64,000 nucleotides of DNA from Flavobacterium anhuiense (lineage in GTDB: Bacteria > Bacteroidota > Bacteroidia > Flavobacteriales > Flavobacteriaceae): the NCBI RefSeq assembly GCF_004151235.1, contig NZ_JUIV01000010.1:1-64000 (forward strand), written 5' to 3'. Every line of letters begins with the position of its first letter. Position 1 is the first letter of the stretch. Below, piece after piece: positions 16,542 through 25,563 of this stretch. Under the pieces are notes generated by a model that saw nothing but the letters and a program-made list of their open reading frames with translations, made no database searches and had not been told where the DNA came from. The position numbers and the translations under genes were made by a program.

Positions 16542-17900
16542 TTAAACTTTTAATAAAATAGTAAACTGAGCGCCTTTTCCTAATTCGCTAATAACATTAA
16601 CAGAACCCTGATGTGCTTTTACGATTTGGTCAACATAGTACAATCCTAAACCTAAGCCTTTTGTATTGTGCAGGTTTCCTTGTTCGACACGATAAAATTT
16701 TTCAAAAAGAAATGCTTGTTTGTTTTTGGCAATTCCAATTCCGTCATCTTCAAAACTAATTGAAAATTGTTTTTCTACAATTTTGGTTTTTACTGTAATT
16801 GTGTTCGAACCGTATTTTACAGCATTTTCCAGAACATTCAAGAAAGCAGTCGTTAAATGAAATTTATCTAAAACTAGAATTGTTTTTTCCGTCTGAAAAT
16901 CGGTTTTCAAAATAATTTTAGGGAAAGCAATCTTAAAATCATTTACAATAGAAAGGAGAAAATCTTCTGCTTCTATTTTTTCTTTCTGCAATTCAATTTC
17001 GTTTTCAGCCAATGAATTAGCCATAACCTGGTCAATCAGATTCTGAAGACGATTATTCTGGCGCGAAATGGTATTTACAATCGAATTGAAATTTTCGTCG
17101 TTGTCACGAATATTTTTCTGAGCTAGAATCTTTGTCGAAATTCCTAAAGTTGCCAGAGGCGTTTTAAGTTCGTGTGTGATATTATTGATAAAATCGGTTT
17201 TAACGTCGCTGACTTTTTTCTGTTTAATCAAAGCTTTTAAGGCAATGACAAAAAGCGTGATTAAAGTCAGAATTGAAAATAGAGATAGAATCAAAATAAA
17301 AGTCATTCGTCTCAGAATAATCATTTCCCAATCAATAACAGATACATACATTGAATCTTCTGTTAATAATTGATATTCCTGATTCTCAAATGTTCCGTTG
17401 GTTGTTCCAACATAATTTCTCACTAAAAAAGCATGATTTAAAGAAGCAAGATTTCCGTATAGTTTGTTTTGAATAAAAGGCTTTTCGGAAAAAATAGTAT
17501 CAGCTTTTTGAGCGTTTTTGTACAAAATAAATTTGTTGAGGACAATAGCAAAATCAATCTTGAAATTAGGTAAATCCCTTTCAAATTTTCGCTGAATTTC
17601 TTGTGTTACGGCACTCTGATATTCATTTTGTAAAACACCAATTTTGATATCCAGTTTGGTGTTTTTTCCTTTTATATATTTTTCTGAAAGACTTTTGTAA
17701 AGTGCTTCCTTTCTGGCAACAAAAGCCGAATCAATATCGCTGTAATTGTTTGAAATCTGAGCAATTTCATTTTTAATCTGTGTATGAAACTGCGCCACTT
17801 TATATTCGTAGGCTGTTTTTACCAGATAACACTGCACGGTCATAAGCACAACTAGTGCAACGACAGAAAATGCGATTAGTAAATTGATTCTTTGTTTCAT
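16542..17900 (-). CDS. Sensor histidine kinase (RprX-like)
   Basis: Product of 452 residues from the ATG at 17900; an upstream ATG at 17945 would add an unlikely hydrophilic extension before the first membrane helix. TM1 is at about 5-26. A periplasmic sensor region of about 165 residues with no recognised domain follows, then TM2 at about 198-224. The HisKA domain has H243 in NITHELKTPLATL. The ATPase domain has N-box NVLENAVKYG, G1 DDGIGIAK and G2 GLGLGLYYV. It is paired with the regulator gene downstream. The signal is unknown. Confidence 0.92.
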   Translation of the reverse strand: MKQRINLLIAFSVVALVVLMTVQCYLVKTAYEYKVAQFHTQIKNEIAQISNNYSDIDSAFVARKEALYKSLSEKYIKGKNTKLDIKIGVLQNEYQSAVTQEIQRKFERDLPNFKIDFAIVLNKFILYKNAQKADTIFSEKPFIQNKLYGNLASLNHAFLVRNYVGTTNGTFENQEYQLLTEDSMYVSVIDWEMIILRRMTFILILSLFSILTLITLFVIALKALIKQKKVSDVKTDFINNITHELKTPLATLGISTKILAQKNIRDNDENFNSIVNTISRQNNRLQNLIDQVMANSLAENEIELQKEKIEAEDFLLSIVNDFKIAFPKIILKTDFQTEKTILVLDKFHLTTAFLNVLENAVKYGSNTITVKTKIVEKQFSISFEDDGIGIAKNKQAFLFEKFYRVEQGNLHNTKGLGLGLYYVDQIVKAHQGSVNVISELGKGAQFTILLKV

Positions 17901-18039
17901 ACTCTTTCGGAATTCTGTTTCAAAAATACAGATTTTACCATACAAATGGCAGATTAACTCTGCATTAACCTATGATTAACTTTCGGAACTAGGTTTTAAA
18001 AGCACTTTTGTGGCAACATAAATCAATTTCAATTTTAAA

Positions 18040-20154
18040 ATGAACATTTACCAGCCCTTAAAAAATCTAATTACACTTTTACTTTTTTGCCTTTCATGTA
18101 TTGCAAATGCCCAAAACGAAACACCAAAAGATTCAATTTCAAATCAATTAGATGAAATTGTAATCAGTCAGGAGAAAAAGACGTTTACAAACTCAAAAGG
18201 AAATATAAAAGTTGACGTTGCCAATTCGGTTTACAATTCAATTCCAAATCCCGTCGACTTGCTTTCAAAACTGCCAAATGTTCTAGTAAACTCAGATCGT
18301 GAAAATATATCTATAGTTGGAAAAGGAACGCCGTTGATTTATATTGATAATCAGAGAGTAGGAATGAACGAACTGAACGCGCTGTCTGTGAGCGATATTA
18401 AAACAGTCGAAATTATTAAAAATCCGTCTTCAAAATATGAAGCTGAAGGCCGTGCAGTGATTTTAATCACAAGAAAATTAAGCAAAAAAGACAGTTTTAA
18501 AACTGAAATTTCTGAAGTAGCATCTTTTAAAAGAAACTATAATAATTATTTAGGTTTCAATTCCAGTTTTAAAAAAGGTAAATTAGAGTGGAAAGCCAAT
18601 TTCAATTATAATAAATTGAATCCTTGGGAAAATCATACTTTAGAATATGAGATTCCAAAAGCTTTAATTGTTTCTAATTATAATGTAATGGCAATTACAA
18701 AACGCAATCAATATGTTTTTGGAGGTGGCGTATTTTACAAAATAAAAGAGGAAGATTATTTTTCAATTAATGTAAATGGAAAACTGCAAAATGATACTTT
18801 CGACATCAATACTTTTACTTATAATAAAAATCAAAATCAGGAAAACAATGTTTTTACTCTAAGTGATAATGCAAGTAAAAAGAATTTTGTAAATGCTTTT
18901 ATGAATTATTCTAAAAAGATTAAATCGATTGATACACAGTTTTTTACTGGTTTTCAATATTCAAATTTTAATCAGCACTTAGAAAGTTTAGTTTCCAATA
19001 ATTATAATGAAACCAATTTTGAATTATCGCAAAACCGTGATCAGAAATTTAATGTTGATGTCTTTTCGGGAAGAATTGATTTGGAGAAAAAGTTTAAAAA
19101 TGAAATGAATCTGGAATACGGCGGATTGTATTTGAAAGCGAAATCAAAATCTGATGCAACGATTTTGGATTTTGAAAAAAAGAAAAATGAAGTTTCAAAT
19201 TATGATTTTAAAGAAGAAAACTTGGCAGCATATATTCAGTTTTCGGGAAAACTCAAAAAAATAGACTTCTCATTGGGATTAAGGACAGAGAATACCGATG
19301 TCTATTCAAAGTTTAGAACAGAAGTTTCACCTTCAATCGATAAGAATTACACTAATTTATTTCCTAAAGCCGATCTTACATTTTCTATAGACAGTATAAA
19401 AAGCATCAATGTAAATTATGCGAAAAGCATTGTGAGGCCAAAATATTCTTCATTAAGCCAAATTGCAACTTATATCAATCCGTATTTTTTGTACGGAAGC
19501 AGTTTAAATTTAGGTCCAGCATTTGTCGATGAAGTTTCGAGTTCATTTCAATACCGCGACAAAACTTTAAAATTGAGTTATTTTCAAACCAAAAACGTGA
19601 CCAATCCAAGTTTTATCTTTAATGAAGAAACACATGTGCTAACTATTAACGATGTAAATTTTAAACGAGAAACTGGTTTTACAATAGATTTAGCACTTCC
19701 ATTTACCTATAAATTCTGGACAACAACCAATAATTTTGTTTTTGTAAAAAGTAAGGTTGAAGACGACACAGCGGTTTTGCATCCTTCGAAACCATATTTA
19801 TATTATTACTCTAACAATACATTCAAACTGCCTAAAGATTTTACTTTCGTTTTATCTTTTTGGGGATTGACCAAACAAAATGATGGAATTTTTGAACGAA
19901 AAGCCAATTTTATAGTCGATTTGTCGATGGTAAAAGCATTTGGCAAAAACTGGAATTGTACTTTAAATTATAATGATATTTTTAAAACCACGAGTTACAC
20001 CGATGGTTTTACAGTGAACGATATAAATGCGAAGTTTAAATATTGGGTCGATGCAAGTGAGATTTCAATTGCAATTCGTTATTCTTTTGGGAAAGTAAAG
20101 GATTCTGAGTTTAAAGAAAAAAGCGTTAATGAAAGTGAAAATAGAATCAAATAA
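18040..20154 (+). CDS. TonB-dependent receptor-like outer-membrane beta-barrel protein
   Basis: Product of 704 residues. The signal peptide ends ANAQ (about residue 25). A plug-like domain (about 35-150) includes PVDLLSKLPNVLV, LIYIDNQRV and VEIIKNPSSKYEAEG, the pattern of the outer-membrane beta-barrel (OMP_b-brl_3) family. The barrel runs to the end and ends in the strand ISIAIRYSFGK. The carboxypeptidase-like N-terminal domain common in this family is absent. The gene diverges from the two-component system across 139 bp, in which CACTTTTG at about 18003-18013 is a near-match to a -7 box. The substrate is unknown. Confidence 0.87.
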   Translation: MNIYQPLKNLITLLLFCLSCIANAQNETPKDSISNQLDEIVISQEKKTFTNSKGNIKVDVANSVYNSIPNPVDLLSKLPNVLVNSDRENISIVGKGTPLIYIDNQRVGMNELNALSVSDIKTVEIIKNPSSKYEAEGRAVILITRKLSKKDSFKTEISEVASFKRNYNNYLGFNSSFKKGKLEWKANFNYNKLNPWENHTLEYEIPKALIVSNYNVMAITKRNQYVFGGGVFYKIKEEDYFSINVNGKLQNDTFDINTFTYNKNQNQENNVFTLSDNASKKNFVNAFMNYSKKIKSIDTQFFTGFQYSNFNQHLESLVSNNYNETNFELSQNRDQKFNVDVFSGRIDLEKKFKNEMNLEYGGLYLKAKSKSDATILDFEKKKNEVSNYDFKEENLAAYIQFSGKLKKIDFSLGLRTENTDVYSKFRTEVSPSIDKNYTNLFPKADLTFSIDSIKSINVNYAKSIVRPKYSSLSQIATYINPYFLYGSSLNLGPAFVDEVSSSFQYRDKTLKLSYFQTKNVTNPSFIFNEETHVLTINDVNFKRETGFTIDLALPFTYKFWTTTNNFVFVKSKVEDDTAVLHPSKPYLYYYSNNTFKLPKDFTFVLSFWGLTKQNDGIFERKANFIVDLSMVKAFGKNWNCTLNYNDIFKTTSYTDGFTVNDINAKFKYWVDASEISIAIRYSFGKVKDSEFKEKSVNESENRIK

Positions 20155-20226
20155 AAAAGTAGGTTAATTCTTTCTTTTTCGGAATAGTATTTGTGTGCTT
20201 AATTTTAAAAATTAAATACACAAATA
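20155..20226 (+). promoter_or_regulatory. Leader with hairpin, first copy of a duplicated intergenic region
   Basis: GTTAATTCTTTCTTTTTCGG is followed by a hairpin with arms TTAATTT / AAATTAA extended by TGTGT / ACACA, ending a few bases before the ATG at 20227. The same arrangement precedes the next gene with a changed but still paired outer stem. Confidence 0.55.
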
Positions 20227-20895
20227 ATGAAGTTTTATAAATTTAAAAAGGAGATTTTTTCAGTTTTAGTAATGTTGTCATTTTCAATTGTAAACGCGCA
20301 AGCTATTAGAGGATTTGGAAATGTTACAGCTTATAGTGTTAACAATGATTTTAAAAAAGGTGCAATTGTCGATATTGGTGGAGGAGCAGAATTTGAGTTC
20401 CATCCTTTATTTAAACCAGAAGTAAGCCTTAGTTATTCTCTTATGGGACTCAACGATCAAGAGTTTTATGATTTTGACACTAATACTTTAGAAAAACTAT
20501 ATGGAGATGTTTATATGCTAAACTTTACTGTAGGGCCTAAAATATACTTTTGGTACAGCGGAGAAACTTTTGATACCGCTGCCTGCTCATATTACATAAT
20601 CCCAAAATTAAACATGTCAAGAATTGTTGCGAATGGGAATTATCAATTTATAGATTATGACGATCCACAGAATAATTTAATTCAAAAAGGACACAGAGCA
20701 GATTGGCAGCATTCTTTTGGTTTAACTCTTGGAATGGAATTTCCAATATTTAATTCAGATGCTATAGCTCTAAGTGTTACAGTAAATAAAATTAATATGG
20801 GAAAAACTTTAAATAGACTTCCTTACAACAATACAGATTATGGCACTTTATTAGCTGGAGCAGGAATTAGTTATTATTTTGGAATTAAAAAGTAA
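20227..20895 (+). CDS. Small outer-membrane beta-barrel protein, copy 1
   Basis: Product of 222 residues. Signal peptide MKFYKFKKEIFSVLVMLSFS to about residue 25 (VNAQ). The rest alternates hydrophobic and polar residues as in an 8- to 10-strand barrel: EVSLSYSLMGL, YYIIPKLNMSRI, FGLTLGMEFPI, and the C-terminal strand GAGISYYFGIKK. It is a paralogue of the next gene, with shared positions such as the signal region, YDxDxxxLEKL, YYI(I/M)PKLN and NRI-type strands. It lies directly after the TonB-type barrel gene. The function is unknown; a surface structural or binding role is only inference. Confidence 0.8.
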   Translation: MKFYKFKKEIFSVLVMLSFSIVNAQAIRGFGNVTAYSVNNDFKKGAIVDIGGGAEFEFHPLFKPEVSLSYSLMGLNDQEFYDFDTNTLEKLYGDVYMLNFTVGPKIYFWYSGETFDTAACSYYIIPKLNMSRIVANGNYQFIDYDDPQNNLIQKGHRADWQHSFGLTLGMEFPIFNSDAIALSVTVNKINMGKTLNRLPYNNTDYGTLLAGAGISYYFGIKK

Positions 20896-20957
20896 GTTAA
20901 TTCTTTCTTTTTTGGAATGATTTTTGAATATTTAATTTTAAATTAAATATTTGAATG
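20896..20957 (+). promoter_or_regulatory. Leader with hairpin, second copy
   Basis: GTTAATTCTTTCTTTTTTGG is followed by the near-perfect palindrome AATATTTAATTT-TAAATTAAATATT just before the start codon. It corresponds base for base to the leader at 20155-20226, but the outer stem sequence has changed on both sides. Confidence 0.55.
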
Positions 20958-21641
20958 ATGAAATTTTATAATCTAAGAAATGCTGTTTTATGCCTACTAT
21001 TTTTATTGTGTTTTTTTAATGTCAAAGCTCAAGAAATGAGAGCTTTTGGTAATTATTCTATGTATTTTGGGAATAAAAATACTGGAACAATAAGAAGTGT
21101 AGAGGCAGGAATAGATTACGGAGATTTTCCATCAGTAGCTTTTCAGCTTTCAGCAAGTTATTTAAACTCTGATAATAAAGACAAAGAACATTATGATTAT
21201 GATAATTATGTTTTGGAAAAACTATCTACAAAAGGTTCTGCTATAAATTCTAGTTTAGGTTTAAAAGTTTATAATGTTTTTTTAGATCAGGATGAAGAAA
21301 AGACCTTTATTTATTATATAATGCCAAAATTGAATCTAGCGCGAATACGAGCAACAGAAAATTTCAGTAGCACTGATTATTTTTACCCTTCCCATTCTTT
21401 TGATGAAGAACGAAGTATTTCAAGCTGGCAAGTTTATTTTGGAATAGAAATTGGCTATGAATTTTTTCTTTCTGAGAATAATTCAAATTCGATTGCAGTT
21501 TGTGCTTCTTATAATCGAATAAATCTAACGAAAGGCTTAAGCAAGATTTCTCATGAAAATTTTCAATATGGAAGACATGATAGCTATGGAGTGGGACTTT
21601 CTTTTTATCTAGGAGTAAAAAAGCCATCAAAGAAAAATTAA
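20955..21641 (+). CDS. Small outer-membrane beta-barrel protein, copy 2
   Basis: Product of 228 residues (227 if the second ATG at 20958 is used, which aligns with the start of copy 1). The signal peptide ends VKAQ (about residue 25). Barrel-like strands follow, including FIYYIMPKLNLARIRA and the C-terminal YGVGLSFYLGVKK. It has the same domain plan and similar length as the preceding gene, which points to tandem duplication followed by strong divergence. A terminator follows at once, so this is the last gene of the outer-membrane cluster. Confidence 0.8.
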   Translation: MMKFYNLRNAVLCLLFLLCFFNVKAQEMRAFGNYSMYFGNKNTGTIRSVEAGIDYGDFPSVAFQLSASYLNSDNKDKEHYDYDNYVLEKLSTKGSAINSSLGLKVYNVFLDQDEEKTFIYYIMPKLNLARIRATENFSSTDYFYPSHSFDEERSISSWQVYFGIEIGYEFFLSENNSNSIAVCASYNRINLTKGLSKISHENFQYGRHDSYGVGLSFYLGVKKPSKKN

Positions 21642-21684
21642 GAAGAGAAAAACTATTAATTTTAAGAGTTTTCTCTTCTTTTTA
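21640..21684. terminator. Bidirectional intrinsic terminator
   Basis: Stem AGAAGAGAAAAACT / AGTTTTCTCTTCT with flanking A and T tracts between convergent genes (21641 plus, 21687 minus). Confidence 0.7.
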
Positions 21685-21686
21685 AG

Positions 21687-22109
21687 TTATTGTTTTATAT
21701 ATATTCCAGGCATTAAACCTGTAGATTCAATTTCAGATTCTGATATTCGTATAAAGCTAAATTTTTTGCTAGGTGCATCATTTAGGCAATTATACTTTAT
21801 GCTATAATAATCTATTAATTCAACTTCCTGAACATTTGGAGTTTGATAATTACCATACTCTTTTAAGTAATATCTCTCATAATCAAATATTTCAGTAGTA
21901 GCAGAAGTATATTTTTGCATAGGATATTTGTATAACAAATCGTCTTCAGTAAATTGAATCATTCTGTCTTTGTTGTCTTTCCAAGTTCCCTGAATCCAAA
22001 CTGGCGGATCCATATATCGTGGTCCGTTGTAATTTTTTTCTTTATAATCATCATCTTTCGAACAAGAGATTAAGGAAATGAAAGCAAGTGATAAAAGGAA
22101 TTTTTTCAT
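21687..22109 (-). CDS. Small lipoprotein of unknown function
   Basis: Product of 140 residues from the ATG at 22109, preferred over 22127 because it starts directly with the signal peptide MKKFLLSLAFISLISCSK. The lipobox is LISC with C16, so the protein should be lipid-anchored. The mature part has PPVWIQGTWKDNKDRMIQFTEDDLL, recalling the lipocalin-like small lipoproteins of Bacteroidota, but no firm family match is claimed. It is convergent with the outer-membrane gene cluster. Confidence 0.78.
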   Translation of the reverse strand: MKKFLLSLAFISLISCSKDDDYKEKNYNGPRYMDPPVWIQGTWKDNKDRMIQFTEDDLLYKYPMQKYTSATTEIFDYERYYLKEYGNYQTPNVQEVELIDYYSIKYNCLNDAPSKKFSFIRISESEIESTGLMPGIYIKQ

Positions 22110-22269
22110 GATTTGAATTTTATACAAAAAAATGTAGAAAATCTATACAGAAATAACCGTTTAGGACTTTTTTATAATATATTAAGACATTTTTGATTTT
22201 AAAAATTAGTCAAAAGAAACCCCTTGTAAAATTCATAACAAGAGGGCAATATATTAAAAAATGAAAAAA

Positions 22270-22875
22270 CTATCCTTCGTCTTCTTCAGATTCTTTTATA
22301 GAAAGATCGTGAGGTAATTCTTCATCATCGTCTGTAGAATTCAATTCAAAAAAACTAAAGAAAGAGCCGCCGTAACTTTTCTGAAAAGAAAAATTACTCA
22401 TATGCTCAAGTTTTGTATATTTTGAATGCTCAATAATCATCATTCCATCATCTTCAAGTAAACCTCTTTCAAAAACGGTCGAAACAATTTTTTCAAAAGT
22501 TGCCTGATCTAATCCGTAAGGCGGATCTGCGAAAATAATATCGTAAGTCGTTTTAGAATTTTCTAAGAATTTAAAAACATCGCTTTTAGTTGCAGCAATA
22601 TCAAAATCGTATTCTGATGAAACTTGTTTAATGAATTTAACGCATCCAAAATCGCCATCAACAGAGGTAATTGGTGCGCTTCCGCGTGAAGCGAATTCGT
22701 AACTAATGTTTCCCGTTCCCGAAAAAAGATCTAAAACCTTTAAGCTGTCAAAATGAAAATGATTATTCAAAACATTAAACAATGCTTCTTTACTCATATC
22801 AGTCGTTGGTCTTACAGGTAGATTTTTTGGCGGATTAATACGGCGTCCTTTGTATTTTCCTGAAATGATTCTCAT
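22270..22875 (-). CDS. rsmD: RsmD family 16S rRNA guanine-N2 methyltransferase
   Basis: Product of 201 residues. The N-terminus MRIISGKYKGRRINPP and RPTTDMSKEALFNVL are the RsmD signature. The SAM-binding motif is VLDLFSGTGNISYEFASRG, and the catalytic motif is IIFADPPYGL (DPPY, near residue 117). E. coli RsmD methylates G966 of 16S rRNA. A highly acidic C-terminal tail (about 175-201, STDDDEELP...EEDEG) is an addition beyond the E. coli enzyme. The start overlaps the stop of the upstream DUF3822 gene by 4 bp, indicating coupled translation. Confidence 0.93.
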   Translation of the reverse strand: MRIISGKYKGRRINPPKNLPVRPTTDMSKEALFNVLNNHFHFDSLKVLDLFSGTGNISYEFASRGSAPITSVDGDFGCVKFIKQVSSEYDFDIAATKSDVFKFLENSKTTYDIIFADPPYGLDQATFEKIVSTVFERGLLEDDGMMIIEHSKYTKLEHMSNFSFQKSYGGSFFSFFELNSTDDDEELPHDLSIKESEEDEG

Positions 22876-23693
22876 GATTGAAATAAGATATAATGTTTTT
22901 GATTTTGAGCGGTAGTAAAGCTGTTTCTTTCTTTTAGGTTTGAGACATCCATAAAAGAAATATGGCGCACATATTTGTAAGCTATAGCATAAAATGGATC
23001 GTTTTCTGAAATGGTTCCTAATAATTCTAATTTGAAACTTTCAGGATTCATGCTCATTTGCTCAGCCGTAAATAAAATGTAGTAGATAAAATCTTCTGGA
23101 GTATTGTATTCGAACGTATTAAACAATAAAAGTTTTTGATTCTGCACCACGATAATTTCAAAATTACCAGGATTAAAATTCACAATCATTTTCTTGTCGT
23201 CATTGTTTCGTGAATTGTCCAGGATTTTTTCGACCAAAATGGTATTAGCGTGTTTAGAATCAAAAGATCCTACATTGTCAATCAGGAAATTGTTGATATT
23301 CACATACGGAATATAAACTGAATTCATCTGATAATTAGGGATTTGATCAAAAGTAAAGTGATCTGTTTCAAATACTTTTGTAGTGTATTGCAGATAACTT
23401 CCTAAATAGTTTTCATCAAACAAAGCAGTTGGTACAAAAGTCGAAAGATTGTTATTATGAATAACCATTACTTCGTCGTAAGTCTCTTTCAATTCAGGAT
23501 TATTCTTGAATGCTTCGTTGAATAAATCTTCAATTTTTGCAGTTTTAGTTGACGTGTCAAATTTTATTTCTTTGAAAGAAATTATAATATTGTTTAAAGT
23601 ATCAAAACAGCAATATGAAAATCCAGTCAGTGAAACCTGAATAGAAAGTTTTCTGTAATTTTTTGAAGTAATGTTAGTATTTTGTAATGACAT
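22872..23693 (-). CDS. DUF3822 family protein
   Basis: Product of 273 residues from the ATG at 23693 (MSLQNTNITSKNYRKLSIQ). The longer frame to 23750 reads into AT-rich upstream DNA. It matches the Bacteroidota family found next to rsmD: a possible actin-like ATPase fold with LSIQVSLTGFSYCCFD at the start and MIVNFNPGNFEIIVVQNQKLLLFNTF in the second half. The molecular function is unknown. The four-base overlap with rsmD suggests a shared transcript and perhaps a role in ribosome biogenesis, which is inference. Confidence 0.82.
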   Translation of the reverse strand: MSLQNTNITSKNYRKLSIQVSLTGFSYCCFDTLNNIIISFKEIKFDTSTKTAKIEDLFNEAFKNNPELKETYDEVMVIHNNNLSTFVPTALFDENYLGSYLQYTTKVFETDHFTFDQIPNYQMNSVYIPYVNINNFLIDNVGSFDSKHANTILVEKILDNSRNNDDKKMIVNFNPGNFEIIVVQNQKLLLFNTFEYNTPEDFIYYILFTAEQMSMNPESFKLELLGTISENDPFYAIAYKYVRHISFMDVSNLKERNSFTTAQNQKHYILFQS

Positions 23694-23844
23694 AGTTGAT
23701 TTACAATTCGTTACCTGTTTTAAATCAAGAAAGAATTTAAGCGACCACAAACTTACAAATTAAAAAGGAACAATTATAATTGCAATTTCAAAAAACAATT
23801 TAAGAGTAAAGTTAGTAATACGTTACATTACCATTAATTTTTTG

Positions 23845-23977
23845 AACCATATAAGTTATATAAGTTCATTTAAAATAAATCTCAAACTAAATTGACTTAT
23901 ATGATTTAAAAAATCATATAAGTCAATTTATAAAAATAAAATGCGAGCTTAAATTGACTTATATGACTTATATGGTT
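23845..23977. repeat. Palindromic element with AACCATATAAGT ends, copy 1
   Basis: Left arm AACCATATAAGTTATATAAG (from 23845) pairs with a right arm ending CTTATATGGTT at 23977, with one or two mismatches. A second, independent palindrome at 23891-23931 (TTGACTTATATGATTT / AAATCATATAAGTCAA) is nested inside. It occupies the gap between the DUF3822 gene and the helicase gene. The rest of the 361-bp gap is plain AT-rich sequence. Confidence 0.7.
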
Positions 23978-24054
23978 TAATTTATTTGAGTTTAAAGTTT
24001 GGAATTTGGAATTTAAAATTTAAAAAGACGACCTTTGTATTTAAATATTATTTT

Positions 24055-25464
24055 ATGAATTCTGCACAGTTTTACGGTATTTTACAAAAGCGATTTCCTT
24101 TTCCTCCAACCTATAAACAGGATATTTTTTTTCAGAAAATTGCCATTTTCCTGACTGAACCTCAAAACGACACTATTTTTGTTTTGAAAGGATATGCCGG
24201 AACGGGAAAAACAACTGTTATTTCTACTATTGTCAATAATTTAGGCGATATTAATAAAAAGTACGTTTTATTAGCGCCAACGGGACGTGCAGCAAAAGTA
24301 ATTGCCAATTATTCTAATAATCCAGCTTTTACGATTCATAAAAAAATATATTTTCCGAAGAAATCTTCTGGAGGCGGAGTAGCATTTACCAAACAAGTCA
24401 ACAAACATAAAAACACCATTTTTATCGTCGACGAGGCTTCGATGATTTCAGACAGTACTTTAGACAGTGGTTCGCTTCTAGACGATTTGATTAATTATGT
24501 GTATTCTGGGCAAAACTGTAAAATGATTCTTTTGGGAGATACGGCGCAGCTTCCGCCAGTCAATCTGGATGTAAGTCCAGCTTTGGATATTGATACTTTA
24601 GGTTTCCATTATAGTAAAGAAATTGAACATATAGAATTGGACGAAGTAATGCGTCAGGAAGAAAGTTCTGGGATTCTATATAATGCGACAGAATTGCGAG
24701 AATTGCTTAAAGAAAGCTTTATAACTGAGTTCAAGTTTAATGTAAAGAAGTTTAAAGATATTGTTCGCTTGACGGATGGTTATGATATTCAAGATGCGAT
24801 AAATTCGGCTTACAGCAATTATAGTATTGAGGACACTGCTTTTATTGTTCGTTCTAATAAAAGAGCAAATCAGTACAATGAACAGATTAGAAGCCGTATT
24901 TTATTTAAAGAAAGCGAACTTTCGGTTGGTGATTTTTTAATGGTCGTAAAAAATAATTATTTCTGGCTGAAAGAAACCGATGAAGCTGGATTTATTGCCA
25001 ACGGTGATATTATTGAAGTTCTGGAACTTTTTGGTATTAAAGAATTGTACGGATTTAAGTTTGCAAAAGTAAAAATCAGAATGGTCGATTATCCAGAACA
25101 AAAGCCTTTTGAAACGGTTTTAATTTTAGATACTTTAACCAGCGAATCGCCTTCTTTAACGTACGAAGAATCAAATCGTCTATACGAAGAAGTGATGAAA
25201 GATTATGAAGACGAGCCAACCAAATACAAGAGATTTCAAAAGGTAAAAGAAAACGAATATTTCAACGGACTTCAAGTTAAATTTTCATACGCAATAACCT
25301 GTCATAAATCGCAAGGTGGACAATGGAATACGGTGTTTATCGAGCAGCCTTTCCTGCCAAACGGAATTGATACTGATTATATTAGATGGCTTTACACCGC
25401 TATGACACGTGCTAAAAATAAGCTATATTTGATAGGATTTAAGGACGAGAGTTTTGAAGAATAA
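24055..25464 (+). CDS. RecD-like superfamily 1 DNA helicase
   Basis: Product of 469 residues from the ATG at 24055 (MNSAQFYGILQKRFPF); the frame is open further upstream into repeat DNA, which is unlikely to be coding. Walker A is GYAGTGKTT (46-54), Walker B FIVDEASMIS, motif III LGDTAQLPPV. The C-terminal helicase motifs are TCHKSQGGQW and RWLYTAMTRAKNKLYLIGF. It resembles the stand-alone RecD2/exonuclease V alpha-type ATPases of Bacteroidota, 5'-3' helicases in DNA repair or recombination. It lacks the long N-terminal domain of true RecD2. No RecB or RecC gene is nearby. Confidence 0.88.
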   Translation: MNSAQFYGILQKRFPFPPTYKQDIFFQKIAIFLTEPQNDTIFVLKGYAGTGKTTVISTIVNNLGDINKKYVLLAPTGRAAKVIANYSNNPAFTIHKKIYFPKKSSGGGVAFTKQVNKHKNTIFIVDEASMISDSTLDSGSLLDDLINYVYSGQNCKMILLGDTAQLPPVNLDVSPALDIDTLGFHYSKEIEHIELDEVMRQEESSGILYNATELRELLKESFITEFKFNVKKFKDIVRLTDGYDIQDAINSAYSNYSIEDTAFIVRSNKRANQYNEQIRSRILFKESELSVGDFLMVVKNNYFWLKETDEAGFIANGDIIEVLELFGIKELYGFKFAKVKIRMVDYPEQKPFETVLILDTLTSESPSLTYEESNRLYEEVMKDYEDEPTKYKRFQKVKENEYFNGLQVKFSYAITCHKSQGGQWNTVFIEQPFLPNGIDTDYIRWLYTAMTRAKNKLYLIGFKDESFEE

Positions 25465-25466
25465 TT

Positions 25467-25550
25467 GTTTGCCACGAATTACGAATTAGCACGAATTATT
25501 TTTTTTAAAGTTATGTAAATTAGTGTAATTCGTGAAATTCGTGGCAAAAA
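25467..25550. repeat. Palindromic element with GCCACGAATT ends
   Basis: Terminal inverted repeat TTTGCCACGAATT / AATTCGTGGCAAA with internal ACGAATT copies, filling the gap between the helicase and dioxygenase genes. The end sequence TTGCCAC is shared with the outer arms of the element at 15251-15550. Confidence 0.65.
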
Positions 25551-25563
25551 AAAGTTTTACCAA

